From CAYMPH01 sp964529415 (GTDB lineage Bacteria > Spirochaetota > UBA4802 > UBA5550), in NCBI GenBank assembly GCA_964529415.1, contig CAZGWD010000004.1, positions 172,640-236,639 on the forward strand: a stretch of DNA of 64,000 nt. Reading direction: 5' to 3'. Every line of letters starts with the position of its first letter. The first letter of the stretch is position 1. This document shows, piece by piece, positions 9,397 to 17,550 of this stretch. The notes under the pieces were generated by a model, which saw nothing but the letters and a program-made list of their open reading frames with translations, ran no database searches and was not told the DNA's origin. Both the position numbers and the translations under genes were made by a program.

Positions 9397-10023
9397 TTAA
9401 AAAATCTTTGCGGTGTATCCCAATCCTATTCTCATGTGCGGATTTAAATCTGCAAAAATATAAAATGCTTCAAGGTAAAAGCCGAACAGATTGAGTCTTC
9501 CGCCGACTTCAGGGCCTCTTTCAAGCACCTGCGCTGACTGATAGGTCCAGATTGGAGACAGACCCAGATAATATCCGCCCATTGCCTGAAAATAAATTAC
9601 AGGTATGCCAACCCTTACAAATCCTCTGAACGGGATATCAAACCAGTAGGTTGTATTGCTGTAATTTGTTCCATTTTGTTTTGATTCATAAGCAAGCCAG
9701 TTAAGTCCGGTTTCAACTCCAAAGCTCAATATACCTAAAACTGTAAATCTGAAATCTATAAATATATTTATTCTGAATGAATATGTCATGGCAGCTGCAG
9801 CCAGACCCTGTCTGGTTATTTTGTTGGAAGCTCCCGGTGCCAGTGATTCAAAAAAAGCTGATTCGCTGTCAAACAGACCCATGGAAAAACCAATGCCCAT
9901 ATCAACACCAAATGCTGAATACGAAGATGAATCAGATGATGCAGCATCTTCCTGAGCAGCAGCAGTGAAATTTACAGCTAAAACAATTACAAAAGCAGCA
10001 AAAAAGACATTCAGCTTTTTCAT
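9397..10023 (-). CDS. Outer-membrane-type beta-barrel protein, paralogue of the next gene
   Basis: 208 residues with a signal peptide (MKKLNVFFAAFVIVLAVNF, then TAAAQE). The mature part is predicted mainly as alternating beta strands and ends in a C-terminal Phe (GLGYTAKIF), as expected for barrels inserted by the Bam machinery. It is a shorter paralogue of the C-terminal half of the protein at 8291-9313, so the pair probably arose by tandem duplication with gain or loss of the N-terminal domain. GGAGG lies 7 nt upstream of the ATG. The two genes are 83 bp apart on the same strand and probably co-transcribed. No family name is offered. Confidence 0.75.
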   Translation of the reverse strand: MKKLNVFFAAFVIVLAVNFTAAAQEDAASSDSSSYSAFGVDMGIGFSMGLFDSESAFFESLAPGASNKITRQGLAAAAMTYSFRINIFIDFRFTVLGILSFGVETGLNWLAYESKQNGTNYSNTTYWFDIPFRGFVRVGIPVIYFQAMGGYYLGLSPIWTYQSAQVLERGPEVGGRLNLFGFYLEAFYIFADLNPHMRIGLGYTAKIF

Positions 10024-10119
10024 TTATTCCTCCAGTTTATATTTCCATTTCCTGCAAAAACAGAAAACCATCATTTTAAATTAATGTATTATATCTTTTA
10101 TTTTTTTTCAAGCTAAATT

Positions 10120-10548
10120 TCATACCAGATAAAGCTCTTTATCAGTTATAATCGGAAATCCGGCTTCCTTTAAAATTTTTTCTGTGGCAAGCACATCTTC
10201 AACCTGAAAAACAAATACTGCTTCATTATTTTCACGTATTGAAAAACCGTATGCATCCTCGACATTGATATTTTTATCAGCAAGAACTGATGACGCGCGA
10301 TGAAGTCCGCCCGGCCTGTCATCAATTTTCACTGCCACTATACCTTTAAGAGTTGCAGATATACCCTCTTCCTTAAGCTTATCACATCCTTCCTGCGGTT
10401 TATCGAGAAGAAGCTTGATAATCCCGTATTCGCCTGAATCCGAAATTGTGATTGCCCTAATATTTATGTTATGCTTTTCAAGAACAGCTGTGATCCTGTT
10501 TATCTTACCCGGCCTGTTTTCCGCGAATACCGAAACCTGATGCGGCAT
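10120..10548 (-). CDS. Tandem ACT-domain protein
   Basis: 142 residues built of two ACT domains: residues about 3-66 (VSVFAENRPGKINRITAVL) and about 70-140 (VAVKIDDRPGGLHRASSVL). Both have the usual Gly at the turn before helix 1 that binds small ligands such as amino acids. No enzyme domain is attached, so it is a stand-alone regulatory or ligand-sensing protein. It follows the phenylacetate-CoA ligase gene by 11 nt with a strong AAGGAGG site. From general knowledge, such ACT proteins are commonly paired with paaK-like ligases in anaerobes, which suggests control of aromatic amino acid degradation or of the ligase. The ligand is unknown. Confidence 0.88.
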   Translation of the reverse strand: MPHQVSVFAENRPGKINRITAVLEKHNINIRAITISDSGEYGIIKLLLDKPQEGCDKLKEEGISATLKGIVAVKIDDRPGGLHRASSVLADKNINVEDAYGFSIRENNEAVFVFQVEDVLATEKILKEAGFPIITDKELYLV

Positions 10549-10559
10549 ACTGAACCTCC

Positions 10560-11855
10560 TTAAAGTTTTCTGTTGTCTATTACCCGCACTGCCTTGCCTG
10601 TGCTTGGAGGCAGAGACCCCTGCTCAACTAACTCGATACGAGCTGTTATTATAATTATTGCCCTGAGCTCATTTACAATTTTGTCTTTTATTTCCTTCAG
10701 CTGCTTCATATCACCTGCAAACATTTTAGAATAAAGCTCAACCTTGACATGAAGCTTATCCAGATTATTTTCCCTTTCAAGATTTATCTGGTAGTTGTTT
10801 CCAACCTCAGGAATGTTCATTAGAACAGATTCTATCTGCGAAGGGAATATATTCACCCCGCCGATAATAAACATATCATCAGTGCGTCCCTTGATTCTTT
10901 CTATTCTGCGGTGTGTTCTTCCGCATTCGCACTGTTCCGGAATAATTCTTGTAAGATCGCGCGTTCTGTAACGGATTATGGGCAATGCCTCCCTGTTGAT
11001 ATGGGTAAGAACAAGCTCTCCCTCATCTCCATCACGGAGAGGCTCTCCGGTTTGAGGATTTATAATTTCAGGAATATAGTAATCTTCCCAAAGGTGCATT
11101 CCGTTTTTATGAATGCATTCAAATGCGACGCCAGGGCCGTTCATTTCTGAAAGCCCGTATGAATTATAGGCATCGAGCCCCCACTGCTCTTCAATTTTCA
11201 GTTTTGTTGATTCAGAATAGGGTTCAGCTCCGAGGTATGCTTTTTTAACTGTCAGATTATGGGGATTCACTCCGCTTTCCTGTATGACCTCAACAAGATG
11301 AAGAGCGTAACTCGGAGTTATATGAATAACTGTTGTAAAAAAATCCTGCATGAGATCGATCTGCCTGAGGCTGTTCCCTGATGATGAAGGGATTACAAGG
11401 CATCCGAGTCTCTCCGCGCCGTAATGAAGGCCAAGACCACCGGTGAATAAACCATACCCCATCATATTCTGAAAAACATCATTTTTAGTTGTGCCTGTTG
11501 CCATCATGCTTCTTGCAACCTGGTCAGCCCAGGATGAAATATCTTTTGCAGTATAAAATATTACAGTAGCTTTTCCTGTTGTACCGGATGATGCATGCAT
11601 ACGGACAATTTCGCTTTTTTCAGCTGCAACCATCCCGTCCGGATAACTGAGTCTTAAATCATTTTTTGAAGTAAAGGGGAGATCCTTTAAATGGTCAAGA
11701 CTCGTTATTTTTGATACGTCAACTCCCTGTTCTTTCCAGATTTTTTTGTAATATGGAGTTCCTGAAGCAAGTTCCAGGCTTTTCCTGAGTTTTTTCAGCT
11801 GAATTTCTCTTATAGTTTTTCTGTCTGCAGTTTCAATTTCTTTATCCCAGTACAT
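10560..11855 (-). CDS. paaK: Phenylacetate-CoA ligase-type AMP-forming enzyme
   Basis: 431 residues, the family's usual length. It activates phenylacetate (or a related aryl acid) to its CoA thioester with ATP, through an acyl-adenylate, in the cytoplasm. Signatures: the P-loop-like ASSGTTGKATVIFYT (about residue 88), YNSYGLSEMNGPGVAFEC (about 230, adenylate binding), IRYRTRDLT (Asp binding the ribose), a CECGR cysteine cluster, and the C-terminal GRTDDMFIIGGVNIFPSQIE hinge. AAGGATT lies before the ATG. No ring-degradation or oxygenase genes follow, so the natural role may be recycling aryl acids from amino acid fermentation (perhaps with an indolepyruvate ferredoxin oxidoreductase elsewhere) rather than the aerobic paa pathway. 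Operon with the ACT protein. Confidence 0.9.
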   Translation of the reverse strand: MYWDKEIETADRKTIREIQLKKLRKSLELASGTPYYKKIWKEQGVDVSKITSLDHLKDLPFTSKNDLRLSYPDGMVAAEKSEIVRMHASSGTTGKATVIFYTAKDISSWADQVARSMMATGTTKNDVFQNMMGYGLFTGGLGLHYGAERLGCLVIPSSSGNSLRQIDLMQDFFTTVIHITPSYALHLVEVIQESGVNPHNLTVKKAYLGAEPYSESTKLKIEEQWGLDAYNSYGLSEMNGPGVAFECIHKNGMHLWEDYYIPEIINPQTGEPLRDGDEGELVLTHINREALPIIRYRTRDLTRIIPEQCECGRTHRRIERIKGRTDDMFIIGGVNIFPSQIESVLMNIPEVGNNYQINLERENNLDKLHVKVELYSKMFAGDMKQLKEIKDKIVNELRAIIIITARIELVEQGSLPPSTGKAVRVIDNRKL

Positions 11856-11971
11856 AATGAATCCTTATATATTTTATTATCAGACTGACAACATGCTTTT
11901 TTTCTTATAAAAATTTTCACTCTAAATGAATTCATTCAATCCTGAATGTCAATGAAATAATTAAGTCCGTT

Positions 11972-12694
11972 TTAATTTCCAGAAGCAAATTTCAAACTGA
12001 TCACTTTTGCAGTACATCCGTCTGCGCATTCGCAGCATAATGCACAATCAACATGCTCCATTGATAATGAATTAACCTTATCGTGAACGTCAATGCTCAT
12101 AGGACATTTTTTTGTACAGTCAAGACAATGAGTGCATTTCGATTTATCTGCAGAAAGCCGGAGCGACGGCCACTTGAATATATTGCGGATTCCTCTTCCT
12201 GCCATCATAAATGGAGCCATCCAGCAAGATGTGTGACAGAAACCGCGCCTGCCAAGAGATAAAGCAAGGATCAAAATTAAACCTGTTACTATATAATATG
12301 TAATAAATGCATACGGCTGTATTATCGATACCCCGCTCTCAAGTTTATACAAAAACCTGAATTCGGAAAATCCGCCTTTGTTTACAGCAACAATCAGTAT
12401 GATGCTGAACCATGGGACAAATACAAGAAATTTTATCCAGTGTTTGCCTGGAAATCTTTTCCCTTTAATATTGAATAAAGCATCCTGAAAACCCCCTGCC
12501 GGACAAACCCAGCCGCAGAAAGCTCTGCCCAGAAAAAGCGATGATAGAAACAACAGCAAAAATACAAATCCGCTTCCTGACAAGATACGTTCTGATGCTC
12601 CCATTATAACAAGATACGGCGATAGCAGGTAAAACGTCACAGGGAAAACAAGAAAAGAAAAAATAACAAGGAATCTTCGAATTTTTTGTCTCAT
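11972..12694 (-). CDS. NapH-like 4Fe-4S membrane protein
   Basis: 240 residues. About five hydrophobic helices carry the NapH/CcoG-type cysteine motif FCGWVCPAGGFQDALF (about residue 59) and a second FCHTSCW segment (about 150). A C-terminal two-cluster ferredoxin follows: CTHCLDCTKKCP and CALCCECADGC. The spacing of the second cluster (CALCCECADGCTAK) is slightly unusual. Such proteins pass electrons across or along the inner membrane; the partner cannot be read from this gene alone. It lies 48 nt downstream of leuA on the same strand and may be read through from it. A second, much larger protein of this class is at 28347-30086. Start chosen by GAGGTCATC before ATG. Confidence 0.82.
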   Translation of the reverse strand: MRQKIRRFLVIFSFLVFPVTFYLLSPYLVIMGASERILSGSGFVFLLLFLSSLFLGRAFCGWVCPAGGFQDALFNIKGKRFPGKHWIKFLVFVPWFSIILIVAVNKGGFSEFRFLYKLESGVSIIQPYAFITYYIVTGLILILALSLGRRGFCHTSCWMAPFMMAGRGIRNIFKWPSLRLSADKSKCTHCLDCTKKCPMSIDVHDKVNSLSMEHVDCALCCECADGCTAKVISLKFASGN

Positions 12695-12742
12695 GATGAC
12701 CTCAATTTATTTGATTAATATTTTCTTTCTGCCTCAATGTGA

Positions 12743-14323
12743 TCACAGAGATACATTATGAATCATATCATGAATTACACCGAGTTTTTTTCTGTACTCA
12801 AGTTTGTTTATGGCATCAACAAAAGAAAGAATTCCAGCTACAGAAATATCCAGATTAACTCCAGTTCCGAAAACCTTAAGCTCAGTTCCTTTAAACTCCT
12901 CTACAACAGTTACAGAAACTTCGGAAAGAGCATCTGATCCTCCTGTGATAGCAACAAGATTAAATGATTTGATATACGCGGTTGACCCTGTAATTTTTTT
13001 TATCGCATTTACTCCTGCGTCAACACCGCCGTTTCCATGCGCCACTTCAAAAATTTCCTTTTTATTTTCATCGTGATCAAGGATAGTAACCATTGTCATT
13101 GGAGGCGAGTACATGCCTGTAGATATCTGTATATTAACAACCTTGTACCTTCTCTTGACTTCCTCCTTATACATTGATTCCCCGATCAATGCTATAAGAT
13201 CCTCATCATGCACCTGTTTTTTCCTGTCAGCAAGTTCCTTGAAATATTTAAAAAACCTGTCGAGTTCCTCATCAACCAGATTAAATCCGAGAACTTTAAG
13301 CCTTTCAACAACAGCATGACGCCCGGAATGTTTTCCAAGAATAATCTTTGATTTCGTTATCCCGACATCTTCCGGCTTCATGATTTCATAAGTGTTTGAA
13401 TGCTTCAGCACTCCATCCTGATGAATTCCGGATTCATGGGCAAATGCGTTATCTCCCACAATAGCCTTATTCGGCTGAACAGATACGCCTGTTATATTTG
13501 TTAAAAGTTTGCTTATTCCGATTATCTGTTTTGTATTGATAGATGATGTTATGTTGAAAATATCGCTTCTTGTTTTTATCGCCATAACAATCTCTTCCAT
13601 AGCTGTGTTGCCGGCCCTTTCCCCAATGCCGTTTATTGTGCATTCAACCTGACGGGCTCCAGCTTCAACTGCAGCAAGCGAATTCGCAACAGCAAGGCCG
13701 AGGTCATTGTGGCAGTGAACCGATATCACAGCGTCATTTATATTTTTTACATTATCAAACAGATACTTAATAATTTTATTGAATTCAGAAGGGATTGTGT
13801 ACCCCACTGTATCCGGAATATTAACTGTTGTGGCACCTGCAGATATTACCTCCTCCACCATTTTTGCGAGGTATGCAAGGTCGCTTCTCGTTGCATCCAT
13901 GGCAGAAAATTCAATGTTATCAAAATAGGATTTTGCTTTTTTTACAGCCTGTATTGCAAGCTCAAGCGTCTCTTCCCTTGTTTTCTTGAACTGGTGAATA
14001 ATATGAATATCTGAGCTCGATATGAAAGTATGTATCCTCGGATTTTCCGCCGGCTCAAGGGCTTTGGCTGCTGATTCAATATCTTTCATTACGGCTCTGG
14101 CGAGCCCGGCAACCTGAACGCCTTTTACTTTTTTTGCGATTTTATTTACTGCTTCAAAATCTCCATCTGATATTACAGGAAAACCCGCTTCAATCGTATC
14201 CACGCCAAGCCGGACGAGCTGTTCTGCGAAAATGAGTTTCTCTTCTATATTCATGCTGAATCCGGGAGACTGCTCTCCGTCCCGGAGTGTTGTGTCAAAA
14301 ATAAAAATTCTGTCCTTTTTCAT
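12743..14323 (-). CDS. leuA: 2-isopropylmalate synthase
   Basis: 526 residues from the ATG at 14323, which has GGAG 7 nt upstream; a longer frame from 14374 would begin inside the upstream terminator and is rejected. The enzyme condenses acetyl-CoA with 2-oxoisovalerate, the first committed step to leucine. Motifs: FDTTLRDGEQSPGFSMN (metal-binding Asp, catalytic Arg), HCHNDLGLAVANSLAAVEAG (metal His pair), NGIGERAGN, the linker region HESGIHQDG, and a C-terminal LeuA allosteric domain of about 130 residues that should confer leucine feedback. The upstream leader (14357-14491) adds a second, transcriptional, leucine control. Length and domain order are those of full-size LeuA. Confidence 0.96.
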   Translation of the reverse strand: MKKDRIFIFDTTLRDGEQSPGFSMNIEEKLIFAEQLVRLGVDTIEAGFPVISDGDFEAVNKIAKKVKGVQVAGLARAVMKDIESAAKALEPAENPRIHTFISSSDIHIIHQFKKTREETLELAIQAVKKAKSYFDNIEFSAMDATRSDLAYLAKMVEEVISAGATTVNIPDTVGYTIPSEFNKIIKYLFDNVKNINDAVISVHCHNDLGLAVANSLAAVEAGARQVECTINGIGERAGNTAMEEIVMAIKTRSDIFNITSSINTKQIIGISKLLTNITGVSVQPNKAIVGDNAFAHESGIHQDGVLKHSNTYEIMKPEDVGITKSKIILGKHSGRHAVVERLKVLGFNLVDEELDRFFKYFKELADRKKQVHDEDLIALIGESMYKEEVKRRYKVVNIQISTGMYSPPMTMVTILDHDENKKEIFEVAHGNGGVDAGVNAIKKITGSTAYIKSFNLVAITGGSDALSEVSVTVVEEFKGTELKVFGTGVNLDISVAGILSFVDAINKLEYRKKLGVIHDMIHNVSL

Positions 14324-14356
14324 ATCTGATCTCCATAAAAAATAATATTGATATAC

Positions 14357-14386
14357 ATAAAAAAAGGCCGTCATTTCGTGACGGCC
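14357..14386 (-). terminator. Attenuator terminator in front of leuA
   Basis: Minus-strand RNA GGCCGUCA (14386-14379), loop CGAAA, UGACGGCC (14373-14366), then seven or more U. It lies 43 nt before the leuA ATG and about 30 nt after the leader peptide stop, and no other gene ends here, so its role is premature termination of leuA transcription. Its left arm and loop (TCACGAAA) are complementary to TTTCGTGA at the leader-peptide stop, which gives a candidate antiterminator. Confidence 0.85.
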
Positions 14387-14416
14387 TTTATATTTTCATT
14401 TTATAAATTCAAGGCA

Positions 14417-14491
14417 TCACGAAACATGACCTGCATTCAGCAGACCTGATAAAAGGCCGAGTAGGAGCATATTCATGATGTAGTTTTTCAT
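14417..14491 (-). CDS. leuL: Leucine leader peptide (24 residues)
   Basis: The frame starts at the ATG at 14489-14491 with AAGGAA upstream and ends with TGA at 14417-14419. Seven of its 24 residues are leucine: three in a row at positions 9-11, two at 13-14 and two at 17-18. Codons used are CTC, CTA, CTC, CTT, TTA, CTG and CTG, so several tRNA-Leu isoacceptors would be monitored. Directly after it come the attenuator terminator and leuA. In the known attenuation scheme, ribosome stalling at Leu codons when charged tRNA is scarce lets the antiterminator form. The symbol is by analogy with the enterobacterial leader. Confidence 0.85.
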   Translation of the reverse strand: MKNYIMNMLLLGLLSGLLNAGHVS

Positions 14492-14546
14492 TGATTGTAA
14501 AATTCCTTTTCAAAATTAAAATAACATAAAATTATACATATAATAA

Positions 14547-14552
14547 TGTCAA
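14547..14552 (-). promoter_or_regulatory. Candidate -35 box upstream of the leu leader
   Basis: TTGACA on the minus strand about 55 nt before the leader ATG. A TATAAT follows only 10 nt later; at normal spacing the -10 would be TTATGT or TATGTT. Weak evidence. Confidence 0.3.
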
Positions 14553-14605
14553 TAATATTTTGAGTTATCTTAATAATATCTTTAGAAATTACAAAAAAAA
14601 TTATG

Positions 14606-14690
14606 GAACACGGATGACACGGATTATTATGATGAACGCGGATAAAGAAAAAAATTAAAAAATCATACTTAATCCGTGTCATCCGTGTTC
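14606..14690. repeat. Inverted repeat with 21-bp perfect arms (CCGTGTCATCCGTGTTC type)
   Basis: Left arm 14606-14626 starts GAACACGGATGACACGG; right arm 14670-14690 ends CCGTGTCATCCGTGTTC. The arms are exact complements with 43 nt of AT-rich sequence between. It sits in the 310-bp gap between the leu leader and the DUF1295 gene, where no other gene is seen. Sequences of this wording recur between genes in many bacterial genomes; it is probably a non-coding mobile repeat. Confidence 0.75.
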
Positions 14691-14801
14691 TATGCTTTAA
14701 AAATTTTCAAAAAAAATAGATAAAAATTCAACAATAATTATTTGACTGTTTTACCCCATGCAATATTATTATTTTAAAATTAATTATTAAGGAAATTCAA
14801 A

Positions 14802-15686
14802 ATGCCTGAAAAAAATATCACCCTTATAAAATCTTTTGTGCTTTGTTTTGCTGCTTATGCTGCAGCTATTATTGCAGCATTTTTCATTGGAAGTATTGCT
14901 GAAACAGGAAGGCCTTTATATACTGCAGCAATAATGGACATTGCAGCAACTGCCATAATTTTTTATTTCAGCTTCTTTTTTAATAATTCCAGTTTTTATG
15001 ATCCGTACTGGAGCGCTGCACCACCTGCTATTGTTTTATATTTTGCATCATCACAGATTATCCAGGGCTCATTGAGCATAAGAGCGGTTATAGTAATAAT
15101 TCTTGTATTTGCATGGGCAATCAGGCTCACATGGAACTGGGCAAGCCAGTGGCAGGGTTTTTCTCATGAAGACTGGCGATATCGCGATATCAGAAATAAA
15201 AATCCGAAAACATACTGGATCACAAGTTTTCTTGGAATTCATCTGCTGCCTACAGTTCTTGTTTTTATGGCATGCATTCCATTATTGCCTGCAGTAACTT
15301 CCGGCGCCTCTTTAGGAATACTTGATCTGATTGCAGTTATAGTTACAGCCTCTGCAATTGCTGTTGAAGCATTATCAGATCTGCAGCTCAGGAAATTTCA
15401 GAACTCGCCGAGAAAACCTGAAGACATAATGGAAGATAAATTATGGAAATATTCGAGACACCCGAACTATTTCGGCGAGATTTCCTTCTGGTGGGGAATT
15501 TTTATATTTGGACTTGCAGCTGATTTCACCTGGTGGTGGAGCATTATAGGTGCTGTTCTGATTACTGGACTTTTTAATTTTATAAGCATACCGCTGATAG
15601 AAGACAGAATGATTTCAAGAAGGCCTCTGTTTAAAGAAAGAATAAAAAAAGTTTCAGCAATAATCCCTATGCCTGTAAAAAAATAA
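14802..15686 (+). CDS. DUF1295 (steroid 5-alpha-reductase-like) membrane protein
   Basis: 294 residues with about seven to eight hydrophobic helices. The conserved core of the DUF1295/isoprenylcysteine methyltransferase-like superfamily is visible: WAIRLTWNW and WRYRDIR in the middle, and near the C-terminus LWKYSRHPNYFGEISFWWG, where the RHPNY motif binds the nicotinamide or methyl-donor cofactor in relatives. Probably an inner-membrane reductase or methyltransferase acting on a lipid; the substrate is unknown. AAGGAAA lies before the ATG. The next gene (a lipoprotein) starts 15 nt after its stop, so the two are likely an operon. Confidence 0.85.
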   Translation: MPEKNITLIKSFVLCFAAYAAAIIAAFFIGSIAETGRPLYTAAIMDIAATAIIFYFSFFFNNSSFYDPYWSAAPPAIVLYFASSQIIQGSLSIRAVIVIILVFAWAIRLTWNWASQWQGFSHEDWRYRDIRNKNPKTYWITSFLGIHLLPTVLVFMACIPLLPAVTSGASLGILDLIAVIVTASAIAVEALSDLQLRKFQNSPRKPEDIMEDKLWKYSRHPNYFGEISFWWGIFIFGLAADFTWWWSIIGAVLITGLFNFISIPLIEDRMISRRPLFKERIKKVSAIIPMPVKK

Positions 15687-15701
15687 AAAAGGGGAATATT
15701 C

Positions 15702-16559
15702 ATGAAAAAAACTATTTCTATAATTTCAATTTTATTAATTTCGGTTCTGTTGTTTTCCTGCGGAAAAACAACAATTAAAATTGCATACAACAACATAGAC
15801 ACAGTCATGCATTTCATGATTAACCGTTATTTAAAACTGGAAGCAGGCCAGAGTGAAGTATTGAAAAAAGGCTTGTCGAAACACCTTTACTGGATCAGAA
15901 AAGAAGGTTTTAAAAATTACATCGCAATTTTAACTGATCTAAAACCGAAATTATCAGGAAAAATTACAATGGCGGATGTTCTCTGGGCGGAAAAAAGTTT
16001 TGAGAAGCATCAGATTATTCTTTTTAAAAAAGTTTTACCTGACATTCTTGAGATGATATACTCTCTGGATAAAAAACAGATCGCGAATATCAAGCTTGAA
16101 GTAGAAAAAAGAAGAAAAAAACAGGAAGAGGAATCATTAAAACCAAAGCAGGAACAGCTTGAGAAATCTTTTGAGGGATTGATGAAAATGCTGAATTTCG
16201 TTTATGGTGAATTTTCCGATGAGCAGAAAGAAAAAATAAAAAAACTTGCAATGCAGCTTCCTGAAATTTCTGCTGAGAGCTCAAAATACAATAAAGAAAG
16301 AATAGATAATTTTTTATATGTACTGGAAAACCGTAAAAGCAACAAGGAAATTGAAGATCTCGTAAACAAATATTTCTTTTCATCTATAAATGACATGCCT
16401 GAATATTACAGGAAAAAAGGCGAGCTGTTGAAAACATCAACTGAAAAATTCATGATTACCCTGCATAATGATATTACAACCAGGGAGCAGAAAAATAATG
16501 CTACCGAAAAAATTGCAGATGTTATAGAAGCATTTAAAGAACTTCAGGCTCAGCCATAA
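15702..16559 (+). CDS. DUF6279-type lipoprotein
   Basis: 285 residues. A short leader ends in LLFSC-G, a lipobox, so the mature protein is a membrane-anchored lipoprotein. The following KIAYNNIDTVMHFMINRYLKL and the helical, Lys/Glu-rich body resemble the DUF6279 family (a Tyr-Asn-Asn segment, then a two-residue acidic/aromatic helix pattern). Residues about 125-155 are a charged helix. No catalytic motif is evident. GGGGAA precedes the ATG. The stop is only 1 nt from the convergent DUF1848 gene's stop, leaving no room for a terminator between them. Function unknown. Confidence 0.72.
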   Translation: MKKTISIISILLISVLLFSCGKTTIKIAYNNIDTVMHFMINRYLKLEAGQSEVLKKGLSKHLYWIRKEGFKNYIAILTDLKPKLSGKITMADVLWAEKSFEKHQIILFKKVLPDILEMIYSLDKKQIANIKLEVEKRRKKQEEESLKPKQEQLEKSFEGLMKMLNFVYGEFSDEQKEKIKKLAMQLPEISAESSKYNKERIDNFLYVLENRKSNKEIEDLVNKYFFSSINDMPEYYRKKGELLKTSTEKFMITLHNDITTREQKNNATEKIADVIEAFKELQAQP

Positions 16560-16560
16560 T

Positions 16561-17481
16561 CTACTTTCTGGCATAACATTGCGGACAGTCATGTCCGCAG
16601 TGATGCGACCAGGTTCCGTATTCAATATACCTGCCGATATCAACGGAACATGTGCATCCGCAGCCGAATTTTTTTCTCTGGCCGGAATCAGCCTTTAAGC
16701 TCGCGCCGGGCCCGAAAATTTCATTTAATCTTTTCCCGTTAACACAGGACCCTGCCTCGGAAAGTCCTGCATCAGAAATAAATTTTTCACAGCATGTTTT
16801 AATTTTAACACCATAAACTGCAGCAGCTTCATGAAATACATTCATCATATTTCTAATTTCAGATTTTCCATCTTCTGTTTTGTCATCCGGATAAAAAAAT
16901 TCCACGCCGAATCGTTCTGCTCTCTTTTTTACTTTTCCGTAATAATCAATAATGCTGAGAGATAAATTTCCGATACCGAGCTCTTTAAGCTTTTTGAATA
17001 CAGGTTTCAGGGAATCTGCGGAAAAATTATAGCTCCATTCACTTTTGCCTGAATGTCTGTATTTCATAATGGGATCTGCAAAAACGGAAACTGTTTCAGG
17101 GCTGTCCTGTTCACAGAGTTTCTCAAGCTGCATAAGCTGTTCAGTGACAGATGGGGCTTTCGGCTTGCACACAGGATCATCCGGCAGAATTGTGAATCTG
17201 TACCAGAATTTATAATCATATCCTGAAAGTTTTTTTCTTTCAGAAATCCATCTGCTGAAATCCTGGCTCCAGAGGCCTATACTTTGTATATCCTCCGGAT
17301 GAAATTCAAGGCGCCACATTTTCTGCATCAGACCCTGGGGATGAAATGCGCCATTCTTAAGACCTGTAATTATTTCATCAGTATAAAAACGCGGCATATC
17401 TGTTCTTCTGCTTGCAACGAGCACAATTTTTTCCGAAGAATGCCTTTCAGCTATTTCACGGGCATTTTTTATTATCATCAT
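16561..17481 (-). CDS. DUF1848 protein with C-terminal cysteine cluster
   Basis: 306 residues. The N-terminal VASRRTDMPRFYTDEI and WSQDFSRW motifs and the C-terminal Cys-rich tail CGCTCSVDIGRY...CGHDCPQCYA are those of DUF1848. The tail Cys pattern, with CxxCY, is suggestive of an Fe-S cluster, and an internal TIM-barrel-like fold would fit a radical-SAM-related enzyme, but the classical CxxxCxxC is not present, so function is not assigned. A further Cys pair (KTCCEKF) lies near residue 230. No cofactor or partner gene is adjacent. Convergent with the lipoprotein gene, 1 nt between stops. Confidence 0.75.
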   Translation of the reverse strand: MMIIKNAREIAERHSSEKIVLVASRRTDMPRFYTDEIITGLKNGAFHPQGLMQKMWRLEFHPEDIQSIGLWSQDFSRWISERKKLSGYDYKFWYRFTILPDDPVCKPKAPSVTEQLMQLEKLCEQDSPETVSVFADPIMKYRHSGKSEWSYNFSADSLKPVFKKLKELGIGNLSLSIIDYYGKVKKRAERFGVEFFYPDDKTEDGKSEIRNMMNVFHEAAAVYGVKIKTCCEKFISDAGLSEAGSCVNGKRLNEIFGPGASLKADSGQRKKFGCGCTCSVDIGRYIEYGTWSHHCGHDCPQCYARK

Positions 17482-17550
17482 ATCTCAATATAATTCAGCA
17501 ATTCTGAAATGGTATTTGTTAAAATATTAAGGAATGGACTGCCTATTTTT

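Noticed and set aside
14488..14682. 64-codon minus-strand frame over the inverted repeat upstream of leuA
   Set aside because: It covers the 21-bp repeat and runs into the leu leader region; Ile-rich AT noise, no ribosome site.
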